Source: [Clostridium] polysaccharolyticum
Lineage (GTDB): Bacteria; Bacillota; Clostridia; Lachnospirales; Lachnospiraceae
Direction: 5' to 3'
DNA: 64,000 nt
Assembly: GCF_900111595.1 (NCBI RefSeq)
Contig: NZ_FOHN01000001.1
Coordinates: 153,476 to 217,475 of the forward strand
Shown: one piece after another, positions 1 to 8,705 of the stretch
Numbering within the stretch: the stretch's first letter is position 1
Layout: every line of letters begins with the position of its first letter
Notes under the pieces: generated by a model
Seen by the model: the letters and a program-made list of their open reading frames with translations, nothing else
The model's database searches: none
Told to the model about the DNA's origin: nothing
Made by a program: the position numbers and the translations under genes

Positions 1-31
1 TTTTTTACTACTAGCATATATATAGTGCCTA

Positions 32-60
32 TTGACATCATCCTGGCTATCTGCTACAAT
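32..60 (+). promoter_or_regulatory. Sigma-A promoter of the antiporter transcript
   Basis: TTGACA at 32-37 and TACAAT at 55-60 are separated by exactly 17 bases, a near-consensus sigma-A promoter. Transcription would begin near base 67, just before the fluoride aptamer, so the riboswitch sits at the very 5' end of the RNA. Confidence 0.8.
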
Positions 61-68
61 AAAACCGA

Positions 69-158
69 ATTAGGGAATGAAGTTCTCCCTTGGGAAACCA
101 GAACCGCATATTAAGCTGATGACTTCTGTGAACATTCACAGGATCGTCGGCTTTTTTT
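69..158 (+). promoter_or_regulatory. Fluoride (crcB-type) riboswitch with terminator
   Basis: The aptamer core shows the fluoride-riboswitch signature. GGGAATGAAGTTCTCCC at 73-89 gives the first stem-loop, AACCGC follows at about 102-107, and GCTGATGACTTCTGT closes it at 115-129. The bases from about 114 also pair with TTCACAGGATCGTCGGCT (135-152), and seven Ts follow. The same bases therefore form either the ligand-bound aptamer or an intrinsic terminator. In known crcB riboswitches fluoride binding blocks the terminator. The downstream gene is a cation/proton antiporter, one of the families known to lie under this riboswitch. The call comes from conserved sequence and geometry and has not been run against a covariance model. 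Confidence 0.92.
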
Positions 159-159
159 A

Positions 160-228
160 TTTGATAAGAAAGTCCTCTGTGAGTCTTTCCCTATCAAATA
201 AAAAGTGCCCTGAAAAAGAAGGGCACAG
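160..228 (+). other. Two leader hairpins after the riboswitch terminator
   Basis: TTTGATA near 160 pairs with TATCAAA near 193-199, and GTGCCCT...AGGGCAC at about 206-227 forms a perfect 7-bp stem. Neither is followed by a U-run, so they look like structured leader RNA rather than terminators. Confidence 0.5.
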
Positions 229-237
229 GATGCACAC

Positions 238-334
238 AGATGGGTAAGGAAGATAGTCGCTAAAAGACAGCGACAGCTAAAAGACAGCGACAGCTAAAAG
301 ACAGCGACAGCTAAAAGACAGCGACACCCATCTG
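238..334 (+). repeat. Four 17-bp tandem repeats inside a long inverted repeat
   Basis: The unit GCTAAAAGACAGCGACA occurs four times without change at 259-275, 276-292, 293-309 and 310-326. Each unit is a potential hairpin (GTCGCT / AGCGAC around AAAAGAC). The array is enclosed by CAGATGGGT (near 238-246) and ACCCATCTG (near 326-334), which pair with each other. It lies in the antiporter leader between the riboswitch and the start codon. No spacers are present, so it is not a CRISPR. Its function is unknown. Confidence 0.85.
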
Positions 335-462
335 GCATGGCAAAGTCTGAGTCCCTTCGAGTACATTCCAGTCACGAGAGTCTGAGGAACTCAGGATTTG
401 TTCCGTTATAAGAAATTCCGTTACGCTTCATTTCCAACAGCCACCAAAAAGGAGGAACCAAA

Positions 463-1641
463 ATGCTTACAAGTTTCGCATTCATATTTATTGCTGGACT
501 TTTCTTTAGCCGCATATTTCAAAAACTAAAATTGCCAGGCCTAATTGGCATGATACTGGCAGGAATCCTAATAGGACCAAATTTAGGGAATCTGCTAGAC
601 AAAACCATACTAGATATTGCTCCAGTGCTTAGACAATTTGCATTGGTCATTATCCTGACCAGAGCAGGCTTGTCCCTTGATGTTACATCCCTGAAAAAAG
701 TAGGCAGACCCGCACTTCTTATGTGCTTTTTGCCAGCCAGCTTTGAAATTGCAGGAACCATACTGTTAGCACCAATGCTGTTAGGAGTAACCCGCAAAGA
801 AGCTGCCATTATCGGTGCTGTTATTGCCGCCGTTTCCCCAGCCGTTATCGTTCCAAGAATGATTCAGCTTATAGAAGATGGATACGGAACCAAAAAAAGC
901 ATTCCTCAGCTCATCTTAGCAGGAGCTTCCGTAGATGATGTATTTGTCATTGTAGTATTTACTGCGTTTATTGCATTAGAACAAAAATCATCGGTCAGTG
1001 CCACTCAGTTCAGTGCCATACCAGTTTCCATACTTCTAGGCATAGCAGGAGGAATTATGGTGGCAATCCTGTTAGGCATTTTATTTGACCAATGCAGCCT
1101 TACGTCTATACAAAAGCTGTTAGTGGTGTTAAGTGCCTCCTTTCTTATGATCGAGTTAGAAAATCAGTTAAAAGGAAGGGTTCCTGTATCAGGGCTCATT
1201 GCTATAATGAGTATTGGACTTGCCTTTTATCAGAAGAAACCAGAGCTGGCAAAGGAACTTTCTGAGAAATACAATGGACTGTGGACTGCTGGAGAAATCC
1301 TTTTATTTGTATTAGTGGGAGCAGCAGTGGATTTACAATATGTAAAAACGGCAGGTGTTATGGCAATTATTTTAGTGATAGGGGCACTGGTATTTCGCAT
1401 GGCAGGAGTATTTTGCTGTATGGCAGGAACGGAACTGGATAAAAAAGAAAGACTGTTCTGTATGATGGCATACACACCAAAAGCTACCGTTCAGGCAGCA
1501 ATCGGAACGGTACCATTATCCTTAGGGTTAAAATGCGGGAATACTGTTTTGACTGCAGCAATTCTGGCAATTTTAATTACCGCACCGTTTGGTGCTATCT
1601 GCATTGACAGAAGCTGCAAAAAGTTATTAGAAAAGGCATAG
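463..1641 (+). CDS. Cation:proton antiporter (Na+/H+ exchanger family)
   Basis: A 392-residue, highly hydrophobic protein with about 11-13 membrane segments and the layout of the CPA-type Na+(K+)/H+ exchanger domain. Visible hallmarks are the glycine-rich first helices (MILAGILIGPNLG), an AVSPAVIVPRM segment, and a paired-aspartate SVDDVF motif in the transport core, which in this superfamily carries the exchanged proton or ion. GGAGG precedes the ATG at a normal distance. The gene is monocistronic and followed by a terminator. The upstream fluoride riboswitch suggests expression when fluoride accumulates, so the exchanger may help with fluoride stress by adjusting ions or pH. Ion specificity cannot be read from sequence. 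Confidence 0.85.
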   Translation: MLTSFAFIFIAGLFFSRIFQKLKLPGLIGMILAGILIGPNLGNLLDKTILDIAPVLRQFALVIILTRAGLSLDVTSLKKVGRPALLMCFLPASFEIAGTILLAPMLLGVTRKEAAIIGAVIAAVSPAVIVPRMIQLIEDGYGTKKSIPQLILAGASVDDVFVIVVFTAFIALEQKSSVSATQFSAIPVSILLGIAGGIMVAILLGILFDQCSLTSIQKLLVVLSASFLMIELENQLKGRVPVSGLIAIMSIGLAFYQKKPELAKELSEKYNGLWTAGEILLFVLVGAAVDLQYVKTAGVMAIILVIGALVFRMAGVFCCMAGTELDKKERLFCMMAYTPKATVQAAIGTVPLSLGLKCGNTVLTAAILAILITAPFGAICIDRSCKKLLEKA

Positions 1642-1663
1642 AATAAAAGTATGAAATAATAAG

Positions 1664-1708
1664 CATGATTTTTAGAAAAATTTAAGTTTTTTGAAAATCA
1701 TGTTTTTA
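1664..1708 (+). terminator. Intrinsic terminator after the antiporter gene
   Basis: CATGATTTTT (1664-1673) pairs with GAAAATCATG (1693-1702), followed directly by TTTTTAT. Confidence 0.75.
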
Positions 1709-1720
1709 TATTGCAAAGAA

Positions 1721-1749
1721 TCGACACAATATGGAAAATAAGGTATAAT
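1721..1749 (+). promoter_or_regulatory. Sigma-A promoter of the phospholipase-like gene
   Basis: TCGACA (1721-1726), a 17-base spacer and a perfect TATAAT (1744-1749) lie about 70 bases before the start codon. Confidence 0.7.
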
Positions 1750-1818
1750 AAAGACAGGCTTTCTTTTAAGACATGCATATTGAAGAAAATATAAATGGGA
1801 TTTAAAGGAGGAAATTAT

Positions 1819-3096
1819 ATGAAGTTAAGAAAAAAGGGATTTTGTATTATGTTAGGATGTGCCATTTTAGGGACTATTTGCGGAAACGGAGGTACCGTCA
1901 ATGCATTTAAGCCAGCTTCCCATTATGCGCTGGTAGATCGGGTGGCTGATGAACTGCCAGCAAAAAGCCTTATTAAAAAAGCAATAGAAACCTATCCACA
2001 TGTAGCAGCCTGGGGAGCTGTGGGACCGGACTTAGGATATGGGCAGATTCGTGGAATTGCAGGATATGCACCATGGGCTGACCGTTACCATTATTACAAA
2101 GTAGGTACATTTGCAAAAGAACTGATGAAAGAAGCATTAGCTTCTAATGACCTTGTGAATATTGCATTTGCGGCAGGCTGGATATCCCATATCAGTGGAG
2201 ACTTGGCATGCCACGGTATATTTGTAAATCCAGAATGTGGTGTATATCTGGATAATGAAAAAACAAGAGATTTGCATGGTGAATTAGAAAGCAAAGCAGA
2301 ACCTTATGTCTGGGCAGTTTTAGGCGGTTATGGAAACAGTACCTATACAGAATCTTATCTTTCTAAGGCTTATGCAGACAAAGATAAGATTCCTTTTGAC
2401 CTGTTAAACCGTATTTGTGAAAAAGTATATCATACTTCGGAATCGGTAAATACGGAAAAGCTTTGGGCTGATGCTATATCTGTAGGGTTAAGCACAGGTG
2501 TAGGCTATACTTATGAAAATGCCAGTGAGTCGTTACAGTTTCTTAATCAAAACGGAAGAAAGAAACGGTTAGAACAGGCATTTTCTTTGGCAAAAGTCCA
2601 GTGTGCTTCTTTATTAAAGCAGGCAGAAAAAGGTGATTACAGCAGTTTTACAGACAGATGGAATCTGGATGTGGGAGAAAGCCAGTCACCTATCAGCAGT
2701 TTAACCGTTACGGTAAAAACAGGCACTAAATCAGGAGCAGGCACCGATGACGATGTGTATTTTAAGATGGAAACCAGATCCGGTGACCAGAAAAGCTGGT
2801 TATTGGACAAAGCAGGATACGATGATTTTGAAAATGGAGACAAGGACGAATATTATCTTTATCTGAATGATGCCCGTTTTACGCCAGATAATGTGAAAAA
2901 AGTATGGATAGAAAAAAAGAAAGTAAAGTTTTCTATAGGAGAGGCGTGGTATCTAAGCAGTGTAGACATTAATGTAAATGGAACAGCCATGCCTTCTAAA
3001 AAAATTGAGAAATGGCTAAATGGAAATGATTCCATTTCCTATGCAGTGGACTGGTCTTCTGTAGAGAATACATCTGACCCAGTGATAAAAGAATAG
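1819..3096 (+). CDS. Secreted zinc-dependent phospholipase C-like protein
   Basis: A 425-residue exported protein. The start at 1819 is chosen because AAAGGAGGAAAT sits just before it; an in-frame ATG at 1795 lacks a site. A basic N-terminus, a hydrophobic stretch and a VNA-F cleavage site form a type I signal peptide of about 30 residues. The mature part begins with an ASHYALVDRV segment and contains GPDLGYG, a histidine-rich HISGDLACHG (HxxxD...H) and LHGELES (HxxxE). This spacing matches the zinc ligands of the bacterial zinc-dependent phospholipase C fold. After about residue 270 the protein has a beta-rich tail with a PLAT/C2-like look (lipid-side binding, inferred). It is monocistronic. 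Substrate is unknown; phospholipid hydrolysis outside the cell is the family expectation. Confidence 0.75.
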   Translation: MKLRKKGFCIMLGCAILGTICGNGGTVNAFKPASHYALVDRVADELPAKSLIKKAIETYPHVAAWGAVGPDLGYGQIRGIAGYAPWADRYHYYKVGTFAKELMKEALASNDLVNIAFAAGWISHISGDLACHGIFVNPECGVYLDNEKTRDLHGELESKAEPYVWAVLGGYGNSTYTESYLSKAYADKDKIPFDLLNRICEKVYHTSESVNTEKLWADAISVGLSTGVGYTYENASESLQFLNQNGRKKRLEQAFSLAKVQCASLLKQAEKGDYSSFTDRWNLDVGESQSPISSLTVTVKTGTKSGAGTDDDVYFKMETRSGDQKSWLLDKAGYDDFENGDKDEYYLYLNDARFTPDNVKKVWIEKKKVKFSIGEAWYLSSVDINVNGTAMPSKKIEKWLNGNDSISYAVDWSSVENTSDPVIKE

Positions 3097-3322
3097 AAAA
3101 AGATGCTATGGATAAGGACGTTGCTGTAACTGTTAAAAAAATAACGGAACAAAAAATTAGAAATGTATGGAATTAACACGAAATGCAGAATAAAGTACAT
3201 ATAACAAGACAATAATGGGAATGTAAGAAGTTGTTCAGGAAATAAACTAGGGGATTGTACTTGTTTTTGTACAAAATGACGAAGAATAAGTGTTGAACCA
3301 TGTCGATATTTGTACGAAGGGT

Positions 3323-3354
3323 TTGTTGACTTTTTAACAAACATTTAATATACT
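3323..3354 (+). promoter_or_regulatory. adhE promoter with overlapping Rex operator
   Basis: TTGTTGACTTTTTAACAA (3323-3340) matches the Rex consensus TTGTTAANNNNTTAACAA at all but one position. It overlaps the -35 element TTGACT (3326-3331), which is followed by a 17-base spacer and TATACT (3349-3354). Rex binding would block polymerase when NADH/NAD+ is low, as known for adhE in Clostridia. The rest of 3097-3456 holds a TTGTAC/GTACAA inverted repeat (about 3254-3275) and a near-palindromic ACAGTCAGCTGGCTGT in the leader. Confidence 0.8.
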
Positions 3355-3456
3355 ATACCCGTAAAAAACAGACAGTCAGCTGGCTGTTAGTGAATAAACA
3401 AAACAAATCGTATATTAGGACATAATATAACAACATCAGAGTAGGAGAATATTACG

Positions 3457-6099
3457 ATGGCAAGGAAAGAAAAAGCAGTAGAAAAAGCAGCAGTGAAAGT
3501 ACAGGAAACAGACTTAGTTGATAACGTAGAAGCTTTACAACTGAGAATAAATGAAATCAGGGAAGCACAAAGAATTTTTGCTTCCTATACACAAGAACAA
3601 GTAGATGAAATTTTCAAAGCTGCAGCTTTAGAAGCAAACAAACACAGAATTGCATTAGCAAAAATGGCAGTTGAAGAAACGGGCATGGGTATCGTTGAAG
3701 ATAAGGTGATCAAAAACCACTATGCAGCAGAATACATTTATAACACATATAAAACAGTAAAAACTTGTGGTGTTGTAGAAGAAGATAAATCTTTCGGGAT
3801 TAAGAAAATTGCAGAACCAATTGGAGTTGTGGCAGCAGTTATCCCAACAACAAACCCAACATCAACAGCAATCTTCAAATCTTTATTAGCATTAAAAACA
3901 CGTAATGCAATCATCATCAGCCCACATCCACGTGCGAAAAAATCTACAATTGCAGCAGCAAAAATCGTATTAGACGCAGCAGTTGCAGCAGGAGCACCAA
4001 AGGGAATTATCGGCTGGATTGATGTTCCGTCTATTGAATTAACAAATGAAGTTATGAGAAGTGCAGACATCATTCTTGCAACAGGTGGTCCTGGAATGGT
4101 GAAAGCTGCTTATTCTTCAGGAAAACCAGCTTTAGGCGTAGGTGCAGGTAATACACCAGCTATTATTGATAAAAGTGCAGACATTTTATTGGCAGTAAAC
4201 TCTATTATCCACTCTAAAACATTTGATAATGGCATGATTTGTGCTTCTGAACAGTCCGTAATCGTTCACGAAAGCATTTACGAAGCAGTAAAGAAAGAGT
4301 TCATGGAAAGAGGCTGTCACGTATGCAGTAAAGAAGAGACAGACAAATTAAGAAAAACAATTTTAATTGACGGTGCTCTTAATGCAAAAATCGTTGGCCA
4401 GAAACCAGTGACAATTGCAAAATTAGCTGGATTTGATGTACCGGAACATACAAAAGTTTTAATTGGTGAAGCAGAAAGTGTTCAGATGGAAGAACCACTT
4501 GCACACGAAAAGCTTTCTCCAGTATTGGCAATGTATAAAGCAGCAAGCTTTCAAGAACAGATTGAAAAAGCAGAACAGTTAGTAAAAGATGGTGGATTTG
4601 GACATACTTCTTCCTTATACATCAACTTAGGAACTGGACAGGATAAAATCAAAGTATTTGAAGAAGCAATGAAAACTTGCCGTATTCTTATTAATACTCC
4701 TGCAGCACAAGGTGGCATCGGTGATATTTACAACTTCGCTTTAGCTCCATCCTTAACATTAGGCTGTGGTTCTTGGGGTGGAAACTCTGTTTCCGAAAAC
4801 GTAGGTGTAAAACACTTAATGAACATCAAGACAGTAGCTGAGAGGAGAGAAAATATGCTTTGGTTCAGAGCTCCAGAAAAAGTTTATTTCAAGAAAGGCT
4901 GCTTGCCAGTTGCACTTGCTGAATTAAAAGAAGAAATGAATAAGAAGAAAGTATTTATCGTAACAGACTCCTTCTTATACAAAAACGGATATACAAAAGT
5001 AGTAACCGATCAATTAGATGAAATGGGCATCCAGCACACAACCTTCTATGAAGTGGCTCCAGACCCAACATTAAAATGTGCAAAAGAAGGCACAAAAGCT
5101 ATGAGAGCATTTGAACCAGATGCAATCATTGCGATCGGTGGTGGTTCTGCAATGGACGCCGCTAAGATTATGTGGGTAATGTACGAACATCCAGAAGCAG
5201 ATTTCTTAGATATGGCTATGCGTTTCATGGATATCAGAAAACGTATTTACAAATTCCCTAAGATGGGACAGAAAGCATACTTCATTGCTGTTCCAACATC
5301 TTCAGGTACAGGTTCTGAGGTAACGCCATTTGCCGTTATCACAGATGAAAAAACAGGCGTAAAATATCCATTAGCTGACTATGAATTACTGCCAAAAATG
5401 GCTGTTATTGATGCTGACATGATGATGAACCAGCCAAAAGGCTTGACAAGTGCTTCTGGTATTGATGCTTTAACCCATGCTCTTGAAGCTTACGCTTCCA
5501 TCATGGCAACAGATTACACAGATGGTTTAGCATTAAAAGCGATGAAAAACATTTTTGCATACTTGCCAAGTGCTTACGAGAATGGTGCGAACGATCCAGC
5601 AGCTCGTGAAAAAATGGCGGATGCTTCTACAATGGCTGGTATGGCATTTGCCAATGCATTCTTAGGAGTCTGCCACTCTATGGCTCACAAACTAGGTGCA
5701 TTCCATCACTTGCCACACGGTATTGCCAATGCATTATTAATTACAGACGTTATGAGATTTAATGCAGCAAGCGTTCCTGCAAAGATGGGTACTTTCTCTC
5801 AATATCAATATCCACATTGCAAGGACAGATATGTGGAATGTGCGGATTTCTTAGGAATTCAGGGGAAAGATGCAGATGAAAAATTTGAAAATTTAATTGC
5901 TGCAATTGAAGCATTAAAAGAAAAAGTTGGAATTAAGAAAACCATTGCTGAGTATGGTGTAGAGGAAAAAGACTTTTTAGAAACATTAGATGAAATGGTG
6001 GAACAGGCATTTGATGATCAATGTACTGGTGCAAACCCAAGATATCCATTAATGAGCGAAATTAAGGAAATGTTCTTAAAGGCTTATTATGGGAAATAA
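3457..6099 (+). CDS. adhE: Bifunctional aldehyde-alcohol dehydrogenase AdhE
   Basis: An 880-residue protein of the normal AdhE length. The N-terminal half (about 1-445) is a CoA-acylating aldehyde dehydrogenase with the nucleophile Cys262 in NGMICASEQS. The C-terminal half (about 455-880) is an iron-dependent alcohol dehydrogenase with GGGSAMDAAK for NAD binding and metal-ligand histidines in ALTHALEAY, HSMAHKLGAFHHLPHG. It converts acetyl-CoA to acetaldehyde and then ethanol, regenerating two NAD+ in fermentation; the family forms spirosomes. GTAGGAG precedes the ATG. The gene is monocistronic between a Rex-type promoter and a strong terminator. Codons are the smoothest in the window (many GCA/AAA), as expected for a highly expressed gene. 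Confidence 0.97.
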   Translation: MARKEKAVEKAAVKVQETDLVDNVEALQLRINEIREAQRIFASYTQEQVDEIFKAAALEANKHRIALAKMAVEETGMGIVEDKVIKNHYAAEYIYNTYKTVKTCGVVEEDKSFGIKKIAEPIGVVAAVIPTTNPTSTAIFKSLLALKTRNAIIISPHPRAKKSTIAAAKIVLDAAVAAGAPKGIIGWIDVPSIELTNEVMRSADIILATGGPGMVKAAYSSGKPALGVGAGNTPAIIDKSADILLAVNSIIHSKTFDNGMICASEQSVIVHESIYEAVKKEFMERGCHVCSKEETDKLRKTILIDGALNAKIVGQKPVTIAKLAGFDVPEHTKVLIGEAESVQMEEPLAHEKLSPVLAMYKAASFQEQIEKAEQLVKDGGFGHTSSLYINLGTGQDKIKVFEEAMKTCRILINTPAAQGGIGDIYNFALAPSLTLGCGSWGGNSVSENVGVKHLMNIKTVAERRENMLWFRAPEKVYFKKGCLPVALAELKEEMNKKKVFIVTDSFLYKNGYTKVVTDQLDEMGIQHTTFYEVAPDPTLKCAKEGTKAMRAFEPDAIIAIGGGSAMDAAKIMWVMYEHPEADFLDMAMRFMDIRKRIYKFPKMGQKAYFIAVPTSSGTGSEVTPFAVITDEKTGVKYPLADYELLPKMAVIDADMMMNQPKGLTSASGIDALTHALEAYASIMATDYTDGLALKAMKNIFAYLPSAYENGANDPAAREKMADASTMAGMAFANAFLGVCHSMAHKLGAFHHLPHGIANALLITDVMRFNAASVPAKMGTFSQYQYPHCKDRYVECADFLGIQGKDADEKFENLIAAIEALKEKVGIKKTIAEYGVEEKDFLETLDEMVEQAFDDQCTGANPRYPLMSEIKEMFLKAYYGK

Positions 6100-6129
6100 G
6101 ATTTACTAAGTCTGGATGGATATTAGCTG

Positions 6130-6170
6130 GAGGCTGTTGCTTTATTTTGTGTAGAGCAACAGTCTCTTTT
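6130..6170 (+). terminator. adhE terminator
   Basis: GAGGCTGTTGCT and AGCAACAGTCTC pair around a 13-base loop and are followed by TTTT. Confidence 0.8.
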
Positions 6171-6181
6171 GGTTATCAGCA

Positions 6182-6300
6182 GAATTACGGTGAAAAATCG
6201 GAGGCGAATCGTAATTCTTTATTACTGGAAAGAGATGCACACCAATGAGTAAGGAAGTCAGCCCCTAGAAAATAACATTTTACAATAAGGGGAGTATTCG
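6182..6300 (+). other. Structured intergenic segment before topB
   Basis: GAATTACG/CGTAATTC (6182-6217) and CCCCTA...TAAGGGG (about 6262-6292) form hairpins. Between them, 6234-6257 resembles bases 231-254 of the antiporter leader (GATGCACAC, then ATG, then GTAAGGAAG). No coding is visible. This may be a short dispersed RNA element. Confidence 0.35.
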
Positions 6301-6390
6301 AAATGTGTTTTCCTGCCTAAGTTGCCATGAAAGTATGGATATGGTATTATAGAATCCATAATATTGTAAGCAGCAAGGAGATTAAAATAG

Positions 6391-8577
6391 ATGAAGACAT
6401 TAGTGATTGCAGAAAAACCTTCTGTTGGCCGTGATATTGCCAGAGTTCTGAAATGCAGTAAAAATAGGAATGGTGCAATAGAAGGAAATCAATATATCGT
6501 AACTTGGGGACTTGGCCATCTGGTAACCTTATCGGATCCAGAGCAGTATGATCCTAAGTATAAAGAATGGAATATGCAGGATCTTCCCATGATTCCAAAA
6601 TACCTTCGTTTAGAAGTAATCAGACAGACAGGCAAGCAGTTCCATGCAGTAAAATTCCAGATAAACCGGAAGGATGTAAAGGAAATTGTCATTGCCACAG
6701 ATGCAGGCCGTGAAGGAGAGTTAGTGGCACGCTGGATTTTAGAAAAGGCAGGAAACCAGAAGCCAGTCAAACGTTTATGGATATCTTCCGTAACAGATAA
6801 GGCAATTCGCCAAGGATTTGCCAATCTAAAGCCGGGCAAGGACTATGACAATTTATACCGTGCCGCAGTATCTCGTGCAGAGGCAGACTGGCTTGTTGGG
6901 ATTAATGCTACTCGTGCATTGACCTGCAAATACAATGCCCAGTTATCCTGCGGGCGTGTGCAGACGCCAACTCTTGCTATGATTGCCAAGAGGGAAGAAG
7001 AAATCCGTAACTTTAAGCCTGTACCATACTATGGACTTACTGCATCTGTTACTAGAAAAAATGGATTCAAACAATCTATGAAAATGCAATGGATAGAGAA
7101 AAAATCCAGAAGTAACCGCAGTTTTGACAAAGATAAAGTAGAATCTCTTCTCAAGGAGTTAAAAGGGCAGGAAGCGAAAGTTGTACAGGTATCCCGTAGC
7201 GAAAAGAAAAAACCAGCACCACAGCTATATGATTTAACGGAACTGCAGAGGGAAGCCAACAAAAAATACGACTTTTCAGCCAAAGAGACATTAAACATTA
7301 TGCAGCGTTTATATGAAAATCATAAAGTGCTGACTTATCCAAGAACCGATTCCAGATATCTGACTACCGATATTGTGGATACCATAAAAGAACGGTTACA
7401 GGCTATTAGCGTAGGTCCTTACAGAAAACTGGCAGCACAGGTAAAGACAGTGAAGCCCACGAAAGCCTTTGTAGATAATAGTAAAGTTTCCGATCATCAC
7501 GCAATTATTCCGACGGAACAGTATCCACAGCTAGAGCATATGTCATTGGAAGAACGAAAGATTTATGATTTAGTTGTAAAACGTTTCTTAGCGGTATTGT
7601 ATCCTGCTTACGAATATGAGCAGACATCTGTGGAAATCGAGATTGGTGGACAGACCTTTACAGCCAAAGGAAATCTTGTGAAAAAGGCTGGATGGAAAGA
7701 GGTGTATGACAACTGTTATGAAGAGGGAGAAGAAGAAAATACAGATGTCATTGCAGTGAATCAAGGGGAATGGCTTGAAGTATCGAACTTAGTTATGACA
7801 GAAGGAAAAACAAAACCGCCAGCCCCATTTAACGAAGCCACTTTATTATCTGCTATGGAAAATCCAGTGAAATACATGGAGAGCAGGGACAAGGAAGATA
7901 TTAAGACATTAGGTGAGACAGGTGGTTTAGGAACAGTTGCTACAAGAGCCGATATTATCGAAAAATTATTTCACTCCTATCTGTTAGAAAAGAAGGGCAA
8001 GGATATTCATATTACAGCAAAAGCAAAACAGCTTTTGGAACTTGTGCCAGCAGACTTGAAAAAGCCGGAATTAACAGCAGACTGGGAGCGGAAATTATCC
8101 AGAATCGCCAAAGGATCCTTGCGCCGGGATGCATTTATGGCCGATATTAAAGCCTATACCAATGAGTTAATAGAAGAAATCAAATCAGGAGAGGGAAAAT
8201 TCCGTCACGACAATCTTACAAATCATAAATGTCCTAATTGCGGAAAATACCTGCTTCTTGTAAAAGGAAAAAACAGTACGAAACGTGTGTGTCAGGATAG
8301 AGAATGCGGGTATAAGGAAACCGTTTCCAGAACATCCAATGCAAGATGTCCGAAGTGCCATAAGAGAATGGAATTGTTTGGAACAGGAGATAAGCAGATG
8401 TTTACTTGTGTATGTGGACATAAAGAAAAACTGGCTGCCTTTCAGGAGAGACGTAAGAAAGAGGGGGCAGGCGTTTCGAAAAAGGATGTTGCCAAGTATA
8501 TGAATAAAATGAAGAAAGAGGATGCACCATTGAATACAGGACTGGCAGCTGCGTTAGCGAAGCTGGAACTGGATTAG
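6391..8577 (+). CDS. topB: DNA topoisomerase III
   Basis: A 728-residue type IA topoisomerase that cuts and passes single strands to unlink DNA. The Toprim domain at the N-terminus shows AEKPSVGRDIARVL and ATDAGREGE, with acidic metal ligands. The catalytic tyrosine is Tyr316 in LTYPRTDSRYL. The C-terminal tail has three cysteine pairs (CPNCGKY, CQDRECGYKE, CPKCHKRM/CVCGHKE), giving zinc-ribbon DNA-binding modules. AAGGAG precedes the ATG. It is a stand-alone gene ending at a bidirectional terminator. Length and motifs match the chromosomal TopB of Firmicutes; mobile-element topoisomerases of this family look similar, but no transfer genes are adjacent. Confidence 0.93.
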   Translation: MKTLVIAEKPSVGRDIARVLKCSKNRNGAIEGNQYIVTWGLGHLVTLSDPEQYDPKYKEWNMQDLPMIPKYLRLEVIRQTGKQFHAVKFQINRKDVKEIVIATDAGREGELVARWILEKAGNQKPVKRLWISSVTDKAIRQGFANLKPGKDYDNLYRAAVSRAEADWLVGINATRALTCKYNAQLSCGRVQTPTLAMIAKREEEIRNFKPVPYYGLTASVTRKNGFKQSMKMQWIEKKSRSNRSFDKDKVESLLKELKGQEAKVVQVSRSEKKKPAPQLYDLTELQREANKKYDFSAKETLNIMQRLYENHKVLTYPRTDSRYLTTDIVDTIKERLQAISVGPYRKLAAQVKTVKPTKAFVDNSKVSDHHAIIPTEQYPQLEHMSLEERKIYDLVVKRFLAVLYPAYEYEQTSVEIEIGGQTFTAKGNLVKKAGWKEVYDNCYEEGEEENTDVIAVNQGEWLEVSNLVMTEGKTKPPAPFNEATLLSAMENPVKYMESRDKEDIKTLGETGGLGTVATRADIIEKLFHSYLLEKKGKDIHITAKAKQLLELVPADLKKPELTADWERKLSRIAKGSLRRDAFMADIKAYTNELIEEIKSGEGKFRHDNLTNHKCPNCGKYLLLVKGKNSTKRVCQDRECGYKETVSRTSNARCPKCHKRMELFGTGDKQMFTCVCGHKEKLAAFQERRKKEGAGVSKKDVAKYMNKMKKEDAPLNTGLAAALAKLELD

Positions 8578-8655
8578 TTTTTAATCCGTATAAGCGAGAA
8601 AACAGCAGAAGAGCAGACAGGTGCAGATACAGCATAAAACAGCATTAGGTATATA

Positions 8656-8705
8656 ATATATCCCTTGTTACTGCCATAGAGGGCATGACAAGGGATATAT
8701 TTTTA
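8656..8705. terminator. Bidirectional terminator between topB and the membrane acyltransferase gene
   Basis: ATATATCCCTTGT (8656-8668) pairs with ACAAGGGATATAT (8688-8700), with T-runs usable on both strands. It serves converging genes. Confidence 0.8.

Noticed and set aside
259-326. Tandem array considered as a CRISPR
   Set aside because: The 17-bp units touch each other with no spacers, and no cas genes are near.
6391-8577. Treating topB as part of a mobile element
   Set aside because: No relaxase, coupling protein or integrase is nearby, and the gene sits among housekeeping genes.
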